Shown piece after piece: positions 17,297 to 25,827 of a DNA stretch of 64,000 nucleotides. The position numbers and the translations under genes are program-made. The stretch is from the NCBI GenBank assembly GCA_017509785.1, contig JAFWOT010000010.1:1-64000 (forward strand). Direction: 5' to 3'. The notes under the pieces were generated by a model. It saw nothing but the letters and a program-made list of their open reading frames with translations, was not told the DNA's origin and did not search any database. The DNA comes from Clostridia bacterium. GTDB lineage: Bacteria > Bacillota > Clostridia > Christensenellales > CAG-138. Numbering within the stretch: position 1 is the stretch's first letter; the number at the start of each line of letters is the position of its first letter.

Positions 17297-18724
17297 TCAG
17301 ACGTCGATCAGTTCGGTAAACTCGGAGCTCACTCCGAGAGCGTGTATTATGGTCACCGCGTCGCGCGGGGGATCCTCATCGGGGGCTACGGGGTAGAGCC
17401 CGTAATCCATGAATTCGGCGAGCGTGTCCGGGCCGCCCGCGCTTATCCTCGAACGGATGGAGCGCACGTCCGCGTTCCTGAGACCCGCCACCTGATAATG
17501 AAGGCGGCCGAGCGACGCGACGCCGTCGAAATGGGTGGCTATCACGGCGAACGTATTCACCCGCGCGTTGAAGAGCTTTGCGGCCGCTCTTACCAGCGCC
17601 GCGCCCTCATGCGGGTTGGTGCCCCTTGCGAATTCGTCGAGCATAACGAGCGAGCACAGCTCCGTTTCAGTCTCGCGGAGTATCGAATCGAAGGCCTTCA
17701 TCTCGCCGCCGAAGCTTGAAAGCCCGCTCATCGCGTCCTCCCTGTCCTCGCTGAGGAGGCTGACGCCGTCGAGGAACGGGAGCTCCGCTTCCTCCGCGAA
17801 TACCGCAAAGCCGCTCATAGCGAGGCAGGCGTTCAAAGCGAGTGTCTTTATTGCGATGGATTTGCCGCCCATGTTCGCGCCGGTGATGACGACGGCTCCC
17901 CTTTTAAGCTCCAGCGAAACGGGCACGAACGACCTGCCCTTTTCCTCAAGGGATTCGGCGAATTTCGGGTTGGTCATCCCTCTCATGCGGAATTCGCTCC
18001 CGCTCAGCTTCGGCGTCACCGCGCCGTACTTTTCGGCCAGGCGGGCCTTCCCGAGGGCGAGATCGAGCCTGCCGACAGAATCGGCGTTTTGAAGCAGCCT
18101 TTCGCGGTATGCGCGGAGCCTTCCGCAGAGCTCCGTGCGGACGCGGGCGTTCTCCTCATCCTCGGCGGCGGCAAGGCGCGTGCGTTCCGCCATGAGTTCG
18201 TCGGAGGCTCCCTCGCGCTTCATGCGCTCGTCAAGGAGCCTGCGCTCGCGCCTGACGGAAGCGAGCACGGGCGAGAGCCTGTCCGAAACGAAGAACGAGG
18301 GCGAGCGCATGCCGTCCGGGTCTATGAGATCGAGCGCCGCGGGGAGCGCAGTCACGCTCACGCCCTCGAGCCCGAGGCGCATCCCGTCAAGCTGCGGGGC
18401 TATCAGCTCCAGCTGCAGGAGGAAGCGCTTTATCTCGAAGAGTTCCACCTCGGTAAGGGTCCGGAGGCTGAGCGAATCTATCGACCTTCTTATATCCTTC
18501 ACCGGCATCAGCAGGCGCATCAGCGCGTTGACTCCGGGTGTATCCTCGCGAACGGCGCGGCGGAGCGCCTCGACGTTCCTCTGCTCGGCAAGCAGCTCCC
18601 CCTCCTCCCCGCGCACGTAGAAGCGGGGGCGGCGGGCGAGCGCCTCTCCGTATGGGGTCATTACCTCCAGATGCTCCGTCACCCAACGGAAGCCTATCGA
18701 ATTGAGCTGTGAATTATCAAGCAT
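17297..18724 (-). CDS. MutS-like ATPase, probable aminomutase reactivase subunit (KamC-like)
   Basis: A 475-residue protein with only the MutS lever/clamp-like and ABC ATPase parts: Walker A GANMGGKS (about residue 283), the Q/signature region SGLSSFGGEM, Walker B LVMLDEFARGT and the H-loop IATHFDG. It lacks the MutS mismatch-binding domain, so mismatch repair is unlikely. Together with the upstream gene, which overlaps by 8 bases, it resembles the KamB/KamC pair that reactivates B12-dependent lysine 5,6-aminomutase, and the related MutS-like genes of ornithine aminomutase clusters. The ending (AVTIIHALGVSSEFTELIDV) also fits. No aminomutase gene lies in this window, so the partner is unknown. 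Confidence 0.7.
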   Translation of the reverse strand: MLDNSQLNSIGFRWVTEHLEVMTPYGEALARRPRFYVRGEEGELLAEQRNVEALRRAVREDTPGVNALMRLLMPVKDIRRSIDSLSLRTLTEVELFEIKRFLLQLELIAPQLDGMRLGLEGVSVTALPAALDLIDPDGMRSPSFFVSDRLSPVLASVRRERRLLDERMKREGASDELMAERTRLAAAEDEENARVRTELCGRLRAYRERLLQNADSVGRLDLALGKARLAEKYGAVTPKLSGSEFRMRGMTNPKFAESLEEKGRSFVPVSLELKRGAVVITGANMGGKSIAIKTLALNACLAMSGFAVFAEEAELPFLDGVSLLSEDREDAMSGLSSFGGEMKAFDSILRETETELCSLVMLDEFARGTNPHEGAALVRAAAKLFNARVNTFAVIATHFDGVASLGRLHYQVAGLRNADVRSIRSRISAGGPDTLAEFMDYGLYPVAPDEDPPRDAVTIIHALGVSSEFTELIDV

Positions 18725-19703
18725 CCTTTACGTCGAAAACGGGTATATCGAGCCCCGCCGCCTGAAGCGCGGACTCTACCCTCTCCTTGAATTCGTTCTT
18801 ATCGTAATGCAGCCCGTAAGCGGAGAACGGATTCACCGTCACCGCGGCGAGCCGCGTCCCCTTCAGCACGCCGAACCCCTTTGTAAAGCGCAGGAGCTTT
18901 TCGAACGAGTCGGGCTTCAGGAGCAGCCTTGAAGCGTCCTCCGCAATAAGGGTCGTGTTCCCGAGGAGCTTCCCGTATGCGAGGAGCGCCTTTGCGGTGC
19001 TGTCCGTCACGGCTCCGCGGAGCATGAGCTTCGAAGCGCCCGAGCGGATGACCTTCGCCAACCCGTCGAGCTCATCGGAGCCGAAGCGTTCCCCTTCCGA
19101 CTCAGCGGTGAAGCGGAGGCAGGTCGGCTCCATCCCGACCTGCGGCAGACTGAAGAGCCTTGCGTAATAGGCGGTGTCCTCCGCCGTGCGGGCGACGCTC
19201 GGGTCGTACGAGGCGCCGGAGCTCAATATCGAGGCGTCAGCAAGGGATGGGTTCCCGAGGGACTTACGGCTGATCGCTCCGTCGATGAACACGCGATCGC
19301 ATCCGAAGGCGAAGAGCTTATCGCGTATGAGCCGCTGATGCGCCGTGATGGAAGCGCCCCCTATCTGCACGAAGCCCGACGCCGTCGCGCGGACGATTAT
19401 TATCTCCCCCATCGGGGTGGGGACTCCGGTCGAATCGAGTATCTCCATCGAGATATCCCCCTCGCGCAGGAGATCCTCCGCCGTGGCGACTATCGCCCCG
19501 GCGCGGACGAATATCTCGGGCTTTTTGGTGTTGGTCACAAGGTCGCTCCGTTCGCCGTCGCGCCCTATGGAGGTGAGGCCGAGTATCTCGCCGCGGGCTT
19601 CGCATTCGGATATGAGGGAATTGAGCACGGTCGTCTTGCCCGCGTTCTTGCACATGCCTATTACCGAAAGCGTCCTCACGCCGGAGATGTATGGATACAG
19701 CAT
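18717..19703 (-). CDS. P-loop protein resembling aminomutase reactivase subunit KamB
   Basis: A 328-residue soluble P-loop protein. I start it at the ATG at 19703, preceded by GGAGG at 8 bases. The P-loop SVIGMCKNAGKTTVLNSLI is at residues 12-30; IGRDGERSD follows, and the remainder contains VFIDGAISRKS and conserved clusters like MLRGAVTDST and TVNPFSAYG. This matches my recollection of KamB, the partner of the MutS-like KamC in lysine 5,6-aminomutase reactivation. The 8-base overlap with the MutS-like gene supports a fixed two-protein machine. The KamB name is from family memory and should be read as probable. Confidence 0.65.
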   Translation of the reverse strand: MLYPYISGVRTLSVIGMCKNAGKTTVLNSLISECEARGEILGLTSIGRDGERSDLVTNTKKPEIFVRAGAIVATAEDLLREGDISMEILDSTGVPTPMGEIIIVRATASGFVQIGGASITAHQRLIRDKLFAFGCDRVFIDGAISRKSLGNPSLADASILSSGASYDPSVARTAEDTAYYARLFSLPQVGMEPTCLRFTAESEGERFGSDELDGLAKVIRSGASKLMLRGAVTDSTAKALLAYGKLLGNTTLIAEDASRLLLKPDSFEKLLRFTKGFGVLKGTRLAAVTVNPFSAYGLHYDKNEFKERVESALQAAGLDIPVFDVKDA

Positions 19704-19724
19704 GACCGAAAACCTCCATCTTTT

Positions 19725-19754
19725 ATTATACCATACGCCAAGGGGTGATTTCAA
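19725..19754 (-). promoter_or_regulatory. Promoter of the KamB-like/KamC-like/cysS operon
   Basis: Minus strand TTGAAA (19749-19754), 18 bases, TATAAT (19725-19730), 22 bases before the ATG at 19703. Confidence 0.7.
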
Positions 19755-19961
19755 ATACTATCGGCGAAAAGAAGTAAAATATTTGGCGGAACGGCTCGCG
19801 CCGTACCCCGCCCCCGCCATACGCCGTCGGACGCGCGTCCGAAAGTCTCCGTGCAGCGCTGTCGGACGTTCGTGCGGCAGCGACAGGGTGGGGAAGCATT
19901 CGCGTTAAAAGGGATGATTTCATCAAGTTATCTCTTATTCTGCGATTATTCGGGATTTTGC

Positions 19962-19990
19962 TTGAAATCCGTCGGGAGGCGTGCTATAAT
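19962..19990 (+). promoter_or_regulatory. Promoter of the LexA-like repressor
   Basis: TTGAAA (19962-19967), 17 bases, TATAAT (19985-19990). Between this and the divergent promoter at 19725 there is only a GC-rich spacer with no gene. Confidence 0.75.
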
Positions 19991-20023
19991 GCGCAAAAAC
20001 AGGGGAAAGGCACGGAAACGGTC

Positions 20024-20728
20024 ATGAAGATAGGAAGAAAGCTCACGGCGCTGCGGCGCGCGGCGGGGCTCTCGCAGCAGGAGGTCGCCTCTTACATATC
20101 GGAGCGGCTCTCCCCCATCACGAACAGGGCGGTCAGCAAATGGGAGACGGACGTCTCCTACCCGGACGCGGCGCAGTTCATACTGCTCTGCGGGCTCTAC
20201 GGGGTGGCGGACGTATCGGGCGAATTCATCGGCGAAGCGATGGACAGCCCCTATTCGGGGCTCAATCGCGAGGGCGTCATGCTTGCGCGTGAGCTCATCG
20301 GGCTCATACGCTCATCCGAGAGGTACAAGGCGGAGGAGCCGGCAAGGGCCGCCGCTCCGCGCGAGAAGCGGACGATCCCGCTCTACGATATGACCGCCTC
20401 ACAGGGCACGGGGATATTCCTCGACAGCGACGCGTTCGTGCCCTATGAGTCCGAAAGCATCCCGCCCTCCGCGAATTTCGCCGTGCGGATGGTCGGGGAT
20501 TCGATGTCGCCCGAATACCGGAACGGGCAGGTGCTCTTCGTCCGGAGCGTGACGGAGCTCGAAACGGGCGACGTCGGCATATTCATAGTCAACGGCGACG
20601 CCTGCTGCCGACGGCTCGACAGGGTCGACGGGGTGAAGCTCATCGCGCTCAACCCCGGTTACGCGCCGATAAGCGTCAAGTATTCCTATGAGCTGAGAAC
20701 GGTCGGGAAGGTGGTCGGAGCCGCATAA
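20024..20728 (+). CDS. HTH repressor with S24 (LexA-like) domain, catalytic Lys replaced
   Basis: A 234-residue transcription regulator. Residues 1-60 are an XRE helix-turn-helix (LTALRRAAGLSQQEVASYIS, then NRAVSKWETDVSYPD). Residues about 120-234 are a peptidase S24/LexA-like domain with the serine motif VGDSMSPEYRNGQVLFV. In LexA the catalytic Lys lies in TVKRL; the aligned segment here is CCRRL, so Lys is replaced by Arg. Self-cleavage as in LexA may be lost or altered. I start at the ATG at 20024, downstream of the promoter; the upstream in-frame start would lie inside the promoter. It diverges from the KamB-like operon. Its target genes are not evident. Confidence 0.85.
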   Translation: MKIGRKLTALRRAAGLSQQEVASYISERLSPITNRAVSKWETDVSYPDAAQFILLCGLYGVADVSGEFIGEAMDSPYSGLNREGVMLARELIGLIRSSERYKAEEPARAAAPREKRTIPLYDMTASQGTGIFLDSDAFVPYESESIPPSANFAVRMVGDSMSPEYRNGQVLFVRSVTELETGDVGIFIVNGDACCRRLDRVDGVKLIALNPGYAPISVKYSYELRTVGKVVGAA

Positions 20729-20776
20729 AACAGCGGACTCTCAACAGGCAGTCGGAGCTTTTGATAAACAATAGAA

Positions 20777-20820
20777 GACCGGTGCAGGGAGTTGAGTTCT
20801 CTGCATCGGTCCTTGTTTTT
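20777..20820 (+). terminator. Terminator after the repressor, member of a repeated terminator family
   Basis: GACCGGTGCAGGGA (20777-20790) pairs with TCTCTGCATCGGTC (20798-20811), then CTTGTTTTT. The same CGGTGCAG...CTGCA(C/T)CGG stem recurs at 30550 and 46346. It lies between convergent genes and has a T-rich left side on the minus strand, so it may serve uraA as well. Confidence 0.85.
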
Positions 20821-20886
20821 GCAGTTACCGGGGTATGACCCGCGGGTGCGGTTCGACGGAATTGAAGGATCGCGGTTATGCAGCGA

Positions 20887-22305
20887 TCACTTTATGAGCT
20901 GCTGGGGCTCCTCCTCGCCGGGGCGCTCCTTTTTTCCGGAGAGCATGAGGTTGGTGATGATGCCGAGGATGAGCGCGCAGGCGACCTCCGTCACGGTGAT
21001 GGTCTGGCCGCCCTTCAGAGTGAAGTTCAGCGCGAGACCGCCGACGCCGGCGATCAGTATGACGGACGCGACGAAGAGGTTGCGGTTCTCGTTGAGGTCG
21101 ACGGGCTGGAGCATCTTCAGACCGGAAACGGCGATGAAGCCGTAGAGGGTCATGCAGACGCCGCCCATTACGCAGGCGGGGATGGAATCGAGGAACGCCA
21201 CGAACGGGGAAATGAACGCGACGATCACGGCAAGAGCCGCCGCGCAGGTGATGGAGATGACGGAAGCGTTGCCGGTGATGGCGACGCAGCCGATGGATTC
21301 GCCGTAGGTGGTGTTGGGGCAGCCGCCGAATATCGCGCCGACGAAGGAGCCCACGCCGTCGCCGAGGAGGGTGTTGGCAAGGCCGGGATCCTCAAGCAGA
21401 TCCTTGCCGATGATGCTGGAAAGGTTCTTATGGTCGGCTATATGCTCGGCAAATACGACGAACGCGACGGGCACGTATGCCACGGCGACGGTGCCGATGT
21501 AAGCGGGGGTGAGCTCGCTCCAGCCGTTCCACGCCTTTATGACGGTGAGATCGGGCAGTGAGATGAACGTCGAGAGCTTTACGCCGTCCGCGACGAGGTT
21601 CTTGAACGGGGTGAAATCGATTATCTTGAGGGCGTCGATATCATTGGCGTTGCCGATGAGCGTGAAGACGAGCGCCACGACGTAGCCCGCGAGTATGCCT
21701 ATGATGAAGGGGATGAGCCTTATCTTTCTGCCGCCGTAGGTGGAGCAGAGAATGACGACGAAGAGCGTCACGAGCGCGCAGACCAGCGCGATGAAGGGAG
21801 AAGCGACGGGAACGGCGGTCTCCTCGATCATGGTGGTGACGTCGCCCTTCATCATATCGCCGACGGCGTTGCCCGCAAGCGAGAGGCCGATTATGGCGAC
21901 GGTCGGCCCGATGACGACGGCGGGCATGAGCTTGCCGATCCACCTGACGCCGACGGCCTTGACGACGAGAGCGATCACGACGTAGACGAGACCCGCGAAG
22001 CAGGCGCCGATTATGAGGCCGAGATAGCCGAGCGTCATCGAGGCGGCTCCGGCAAAGGCGGCGAACATGGAGCTCAGGAACGCGAAGGACGAGCCGAGGA
22101 AGACGGGGCTGCGGAACTTCGTGAAGAGCTGATAGACGAACGTGCCGATACCCGCGCCGACGAGAGCGGCGGAGGCAGTCATGCCGTTGCCGACTATGGC
22201 GGGGACGGCGATCGTCGCGGCCATTATCGCCAGGAGCTGCTGGAAGGCGAAGACCAGGGTCTGACCGAACCCGGGCTTATCCTTGACGTTGTAGATGAGA
22301 TTCAT
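20887..22305 (-). CDS. uraA: Uracil permease (NCS2 family)
   Basis: A 472-residue nucleobase:cation symporter with 12-14 hydrophobic segments. The opening (NVKDKPGFGQTLVFAFQQLL) and the segment VFAEHIADHKNLSSIIGKDL, followed by GGCPNTTYGESIGC, are the classic uracil permease signatures. It is 43 bases downstream of pyrR, the arrangement of Gram-positive pyr operons, so uracil uptake is the probable role. GAGGAGG lies 7 bases before the ATG. Regulation by PyrR on the shared leader is expected; no separate attenuator is seen between the genes. Confidence 0.93.
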   Translation of the reverse strand: MNLIYNVKDKPGFGQTLVFAFQQLLAIMAATIAVPAIVGNGMTASAALVGAGIGTFVYQLFTKFRSPVFLGSSFAFLSSMFAAFAGAASMTLGYLGLIIGACFAGLVYVVIALVVKAVGVRWIGKLMPAVVIGPTVAIIGLSLAGNAVGDMMKGDVTTMIEETAVPVASPFIALVCALVTLFVVILCSTYGGRKIRLIPFIIGILAGYVVALVFTLIGNANDIDALKIIDFTPFKNLVADGVKLSTFISLPDLTVIKAWNGWSELTPAYIGTVAVAYVPVAFVVFAEHIADHKNLSSIIGKDLLEDPGLANTLLGDGVGSFVGAIFGGCPNTTYGESIGCVAITGNASVISITCAAALAVIVAFISPFVAFLDSIPACVMGGVCMTLYGFIAVSGLKMLQPVDLNENRNLFVASVILIAGVGGLALNFTLKGGQTITVTEVACALILGIITNLMLSGKKERPGEEEPQQLIK

Positions 22306-22348
22306 TGTTTCTCCTCCTCAAATTGTTTTATTTGAAAGCAAAAGCTTT

Positions 22349-22894
22349 TCAAATCTTCCTCTCGTACAGTCTGACTCCGAAGGGCTTGCCGTCGATCTCC
22401 GGGACGGTGACGGCGATGAGCTCGCTCCCGGAGGTCGGTATGTTCTTGCCGACGAAATCCGGGCGGATGGGCAGCTCGCGATGCCCGCGGTCAATGAGCA
22501 CGGCGAGCTGTATCATTGAGGGCCTGCCGTGTGCGAAGACCGCCTCGATAGCGGCCCTTGCCGTGCGGCCGGTGAATATCACGTCGTCGACGAGTATGAC
22601 CGTTTTGCCCCCTATATCGCAGGGGATGAAAGTCTCGCCCGCGTCGGGCAGATCGGTCGTTTCGGTCAGGTCGTCCCGATAGAGAGTCACGTCTATAAAT
22701 CCGACGGGGACGGGCGACTCCCCGAAGCGGGCTATATTGGCGGCGATATGACGCGCCAGCGGCAGCCCGCGCCGCCTTATGCCGAGAAGGACGACGTTTT
22801 CCGTGCCGTGATCCCGCTCGATTATCTCATGCGTTATGCGCGCAAGGGATCTCGTCACCTCGGCTTCGGTCATTATTTCGGATTTGAATACCAT
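22349..22894 (-). CDS. pyrR: PyrR bifunctional regulator / uracil phosphoribosyltransferase
   Basis: A 181-residue PRTase-fold protein that in relatives binds pyr mRNA leaders in response to UMP and also has UPRTase activity. The PRPP loop VILVDDVIFTGRTARAAIEA is intact, LGIRRRGLPLARHIA matches the PyrR RNA-binding and active site region, and VLIDRGHRELPI is characteristic. GGAGGAG precedes the ATG at 22894. It is the first gene before uraA and its leader carries a terminator-like hairpin (22923-22945). Confidence 0.95.
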   Translation of the reverse strand: MVFKSEIMTEAEVTRSLARITHEIIERDHGTENVVLLGIRRRGLPLARHIAANIARFGESPVPVGFIDVTLYRDDLTETTDLPDAGETFIPCDIGGKTVILVDDVIFTGRTARAAIEAVFAHGRPSMIQLAVLIDRGHRELPIRPDFVGKNIPTSGSELIAVTVPEIDGKPFGVRLYERKI

Positions 22895-22922
22895 TTCGCT
22901 CCTCCGCGGGGGACGGCCCCAT

Positions 22923-22949
22923 AAAAACCCGGCTTCCCCGCCGGATCGA
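22923..22949 (-). promoter_or_regulatory. Possible PyrR-controlled attenuator hairpin
   Basis: On the minus strand TCCGGC and GCCGGG flank a GGGGAA loop and are followed by TTTTT, about 35 bases after the expected transcript start and before pyrR. The segment GATCCGGCGGGGAAG resembles the PyrR binding consensus ARUCCNGNGAGGYU at 11 of 14 positions. A competing antiterminator stem was not resolved. Confidence 0.4.
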
Positions 22950-22981
22950 AGATCGCCCGCGGGGGCCTGCCCGCCGCTGCA

Positions 22982-23010
22982 ATTCTACCATACGGCGCGA
23001 AAAATGTAAA
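22982..23010 (-). promoter_or_regulatory. Promoter of pyrR-uraA
   Basis: Minus strand TTTACA (23005-23010), 17 bases, TAGAAT (22982-22987). Confidence 0.65.
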
Positions 23011-23100
23011 TAGCTGCGCGGGGCTTATGCCCGCCGTTTTCCCGAAGGCGCGGCGGGGCGCTTCCCCCCGCCCGACGCTCCGTTTCTAAGAACGCTTCTT

Positions 23101-23137
23101 AAAAAATCAAAGCCCCTTTACCTTGTGCGGAAGGGGC
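23101..23137 (-). terminator. Terminator of the SGNH/DHHW operon
   Basis: Minus strand GCCCCTT (23131-23137) pairs with AAGGGGC (23112-23118), with inner pairing, followed by TTTGATTTTTT. It lies 11 bases after the DHHW stop. Confidence 0.75.
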
Positions 23138-23147
23138 AAAACGCTTT

Positions 23148-24323
23148 TTATCTCAGCGTTGAGATCTGTATGTCGGAGACCATCGAGTCGGTCCCCAGCA
23201 CGACTATGAGCTTCGTCGCGCCGTACTCCGCCGCGAGCTCCGAGGGCATGGGGAGCTTGCCGCGGTAATAGCGCGTGTCGATCATGACAATGCGGCTGTA
23301 ATTCATCGCGAGCAGGGGCGCTATGGAATTGCCGTAGCTGTCCTTCACGAGAATGGCCGTTTCGCCGTTGCCTTCGGGGTTTTCGATCACGGTGAGGGCG
23401 TTGTTGGAATAGAGGTAGGCGGCGTAGCGGTCGACCTCGCCCGCCTTGAGCTTCTCGGGATCGTAGACGCCCGTATGCTCCTCGGCGAATTCCTCGGGGC
23501 CGATCGTCACTGGCATTGAATCGAGCGCCTCGCAGCGCCATATCTCGAGCCCGTCGGGCGCGGTGAGCCAGAGACCGGCCTCACGGTAGAAGCTGCCGTA
23601 GAAATTGTATCGCTCCACGAGGAATCCGCTCCTGTCGACGGGGGTCAACCCGAGTTTTTCGGCGATGAGCCTGTAGCACTCATAGGCGCCGCTCATCGTC
23701 CAATGGTGATCCGTGCGGTAGAAGAGGCGCTCCGGGTCGGCGTCCGAGCCGTAGAGCGCGAGCAGATCGGGCACGTAGGAGGACGAATTCGCCTGCGCGA
23801 AGGATATGAGGTCCGCGTCGTTGTAATCGAGGTGCAGCGCGGGGAGCGACCCCGTGCATACGAGCGCCGACGAGGGCACGATGACTATGCAGGAATCGAG
23901 CCCGTTCTCCGCCGCGAAGGAGTCTATCCTCTCTATATTGGTGCGGGCGCGGTCGAGGTCGATGACCTGCGGCGCGTCGAAGAGCCTGCCGTTTTTCCCG
24001 CGGACGACGCCCTGATCGGCGTTGCGGCCCGTCAGCCGCGTCGAATAGGAATTGAGCGCGATGAAGAAGCTCCTGCCGGGGAAATGATCCTCCAGGAAGG
24101 AATCGACGTTCGCGGAGGCCTCGCCCTTGACGAGCTCGCCCGCTATCGTCTCGGCGGATTTGCCGCGGAAGGGGTAATCGGCCAGGGACCTGAATTCGAG
24201 CGGAGAGAGCTCGCCCGCGTGCTTCGGCAGTACGAGCAGCAGCACGAACAGCGCGAAGAGCGCGGCGCAGAAGCTGATTATGAGCGCGAGGCGCGCGCTG
24301 TTTTTTACATCCTTGCTTTTCAA
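23148..24323 (-). CDS. DHHW family exported protein (AlgX/SGNH-like)
   Basis: A 391-residue protein with an N-terminal membrane segment (residues 11-33) and an extracellular SGNH-like domain. The name-giving motif is visible in YRTDHHWTMSGAYECYRL, and LVKDSYGNSIAP supplies the Ser-bearing GDS-type motif. Relatives (AlgJ/AlgX-like, DHHW) act in O-acetylation of exopolysaccharides. The start is a TTG at 24323, one base after the DUF4358 stop, with only a weak SD, so coupling is likely. It is the last gene of the four-gene operon. The usual MBOAT acyltransferase partner is not present here. Confidence 0.8.
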   Translation of the reverse strand: MKSKDVKNSARLALIISFCAALFALFVLLLVLPKHAGELSPLEFRSLADYPFRGKSAETIAGELVKGEASANVDSFLEDHFPGRSFFIALNSYSTRLTGRNADQGVVRGKNGRLFDAPQVIDLDRARTNIERIDSFAAENGLDSCIVIVPSSALVCTGSLPALHLDYNDADLISFAQANSSSYVPDLLALYGSDADPERLFYRTDHHWTMSGAYECYRLIAEKLGLTPVDRSGFLVERYNFYGSFYREAGLWLTAPDGLEIWRCEALDSMPVTIGPEEFAEEHTGVYDPEKLKAGEVDRYAAYLYSNNALTVIENPEGNGETAILVKDSYGNSIAPLLAMNYSRIVMIDTRYYRGKLPMPSELAAEYGATKLIVVLGTDSMVSDIQISTLR

Positions 24324-24324
24324 A

Positions 24325-24825
24325 TTACTTCAGGAGCCCCTCGATATAGGAGGCGGAGGCGGTGTTGTCTGCGGTGATGGCGATCACGACGTAAGCGCCG
24401 CGAACGATCTTGACGGCAGTCTCCATGAAGGGGACCTTCTCGGGCCCGTAGGTCTTATAGCCCTCGATATCCTCGAGTATGCGGTTCTGGATGAGCTCCA
24501 TCGCGGTGTTGGCGGAAGCCTCGTCCACGGCCTTGAAGCAGATGACTCCCTCGGGGCCGGAGGAAGCGACGTATACGGCGGCTTCCTTCGCGCCGGTCTC
24601 CCCCGCTATGAGGGCAGGATCGACGTTATAGAAATTCTGAAGGGTGAACTCCGCGTTGGGAGCTTCCTCGATATAGGCGTCCTCGAACGTGCAGTTCTCG
24701 GCTATGGACTTGGCGAGCGCGCGGACGTCATAGTCCTTCGCGGCGGGAGCGCCGGTGCAGGCGGCAAGCGCGAAAGCGATCGCCAGAACGAGCAGGGCGG
24801 ATACGATGAGCTTCAAATTCTTCAT
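24325..24825 (-). CDS. DUF4358 lipoprotein
   Basis: A 166-residue lipoprotein with lipobox LAAC. The body (NVDPALIAGETGAKEAAVYV, later VKIVRGAYVVIAITAD) fits DUF4358, a family of unknown function that commonly accompanies DHHW and SGNH proteins in Clostridia. GGAG lies 7 bases before the ATG. It sits between the SGNH lipoprotein and the DHHW protein, suggesting a joint role outside the membrane in polysaccharide modification. Confidence 0.75.
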   Translation of the reverse strand: MKNLKLIVSALLVLAIAFALAACTGAPAAKDYDVRALAKSIAENCTFEDAYIEEAPNAEFTLQNFYNVDPALIAGETGAKEAAVYVASSGPEGVICFKAVDEASANTAMELIQNRILEDIEGYKTYGPEKVPFMETAVKIVRGAYVVIAITADNTASASYIEGLLK

Positions 24826-24849
24826 GTTGTTTCTCCTTTTCGTGTGTTA

Positions 24850-25818
24850 TCAGTTGCCGTTGACCTTCCGGGTTATGTATTCGGCCCAGATGCGGTCATA
24901 CTTTAAATTGAGGTGGATCCCGTCGGAGGAGGCCTCCGCGGGGAGAGCGCCGTCGTTATCGTACATGGCGGAGGGGAGGCCTATGTAGTACGCGCCCTTT
25001 TCCTGCGCCATCTGCTTGAATTTGGCGTTCGTGCGGACTATATTCTCGTTCGTGAGGCCGTTCTCGTTCCTGTCGGATCTCGCCTTGGTGACGGGAGGCA
25101 TCCCGCAGACGTATATCTCAGCGTGGGGCTGACGCTCCCAAATGGCGTCGAGCAGCTCCGCGTACCTGCGCATGAACGTGGATTGGCTCGGCCAGCCTAT
25201 CTCGTTCTCGCCGAAGAGGAGTATGACCTTACCATAGGAGCCCGTGTTGAGCTCGTCGATCACGGGGACGCTGCTGCCCTCGATATGCGCCGTCATGACG
25301 GTGTTCACGTTGAGGCCGACCTTCGTGAAGAACCTGCCGTGCGTGATTATGCCGAACTTCCACAGCCCCTCGAAGAGGGAGTTGCCTATGAAGGCCGCGT
25401 CGTCGAATACGGACTGATCGCCCGAGCCGGAGGGCTTCGGGGTGGAAGTGGGCTTGGCCGTGGGCTTCGGAGTCTTCGTCGGTTTTGCCGTCGGCTCAGC
25501 CGTGGGCTTCGGAGTCTTCGTCGGTTTTGCCGTCGGCTCAGCCGTGGGCTTCGGCGCTTCCGTCGGGGCGGGAGTGGGCTTCGGCGCTTCCGTCGGGGCG
25601 GCGGTCGGCCCCTCCGTCAAAACGGGCGCCGCGGGAGTCTCCTCCGCGGGCTCGGTCGGCTCCGGTGTTTCCGCCGCCGGCTCCCGCGTATCCGCGGGGA
25701 GTCCGGTCGGGAGCATCCCTTCCTTATGATCCTCGGGCAGGCTTCCGCCGCATGCGAAAGCGCCCGCAAGGCAGAGCGCCGCCATGAGCAGCGCCGCCGC
25801 GCGTTTTATCGTTTTCAT
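24850..25818 (-). CDS. SGNH/GDSL hydrolase-like lipoprotein with Pro/Thr repeat stalk
   Basis: A 322-residue surface esterase-like protein. I choose the ATG at 25818 because GAGG lies 7 bases before it; the ATG two codons earlier would have only one base of spacing. The lipobox is AFAC. A 90-residue stalk of TEAPKPT and TAKPTKTPKP repeats (a 42-bp DNA repeat near 25440-25560) leads to the catalytic domain. That domain has block I FIGNSLFEGL (Asn in place of Asp of GDS), block III GENEIGW and block V SSDGIHLN with Asp/His. It is likely an acetylesterase or acetyltransferase. Second gene of the operon and paralog of the upstream SGNH gene. Confidence 0.85.
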   Translation of the reverse strand: MKTIKRAAALLMAALCLAGAFACGGSLPEDHKEGMLPTGLPADTREPAAETPEPTEPAEETPAAPVLTEGPTAAPTEAPKPTPAPTEAPKPTAEPTAKPTKTPKPTAEPTAKPTKTPKPTAKPTSTPKPSGSGDQSVFDDAAFIGNSLFEGLWKFGIITHGRFFTKVGLNVNTVMTAHIEGSSVPVIDELNTGSYGKVILLFGENEIGWPSQSTFMRRYAELLDAIWERQPHAEIYVCGMPPVTKARSDRNENGLTNENIVRTNAKFKQMAQEKGAYYIGLPSAMYDNDGALPAEASSDGIHLNLKYDRIWAEYITRKVNGN

Positions 25819-25827
25819 GGGCATACC

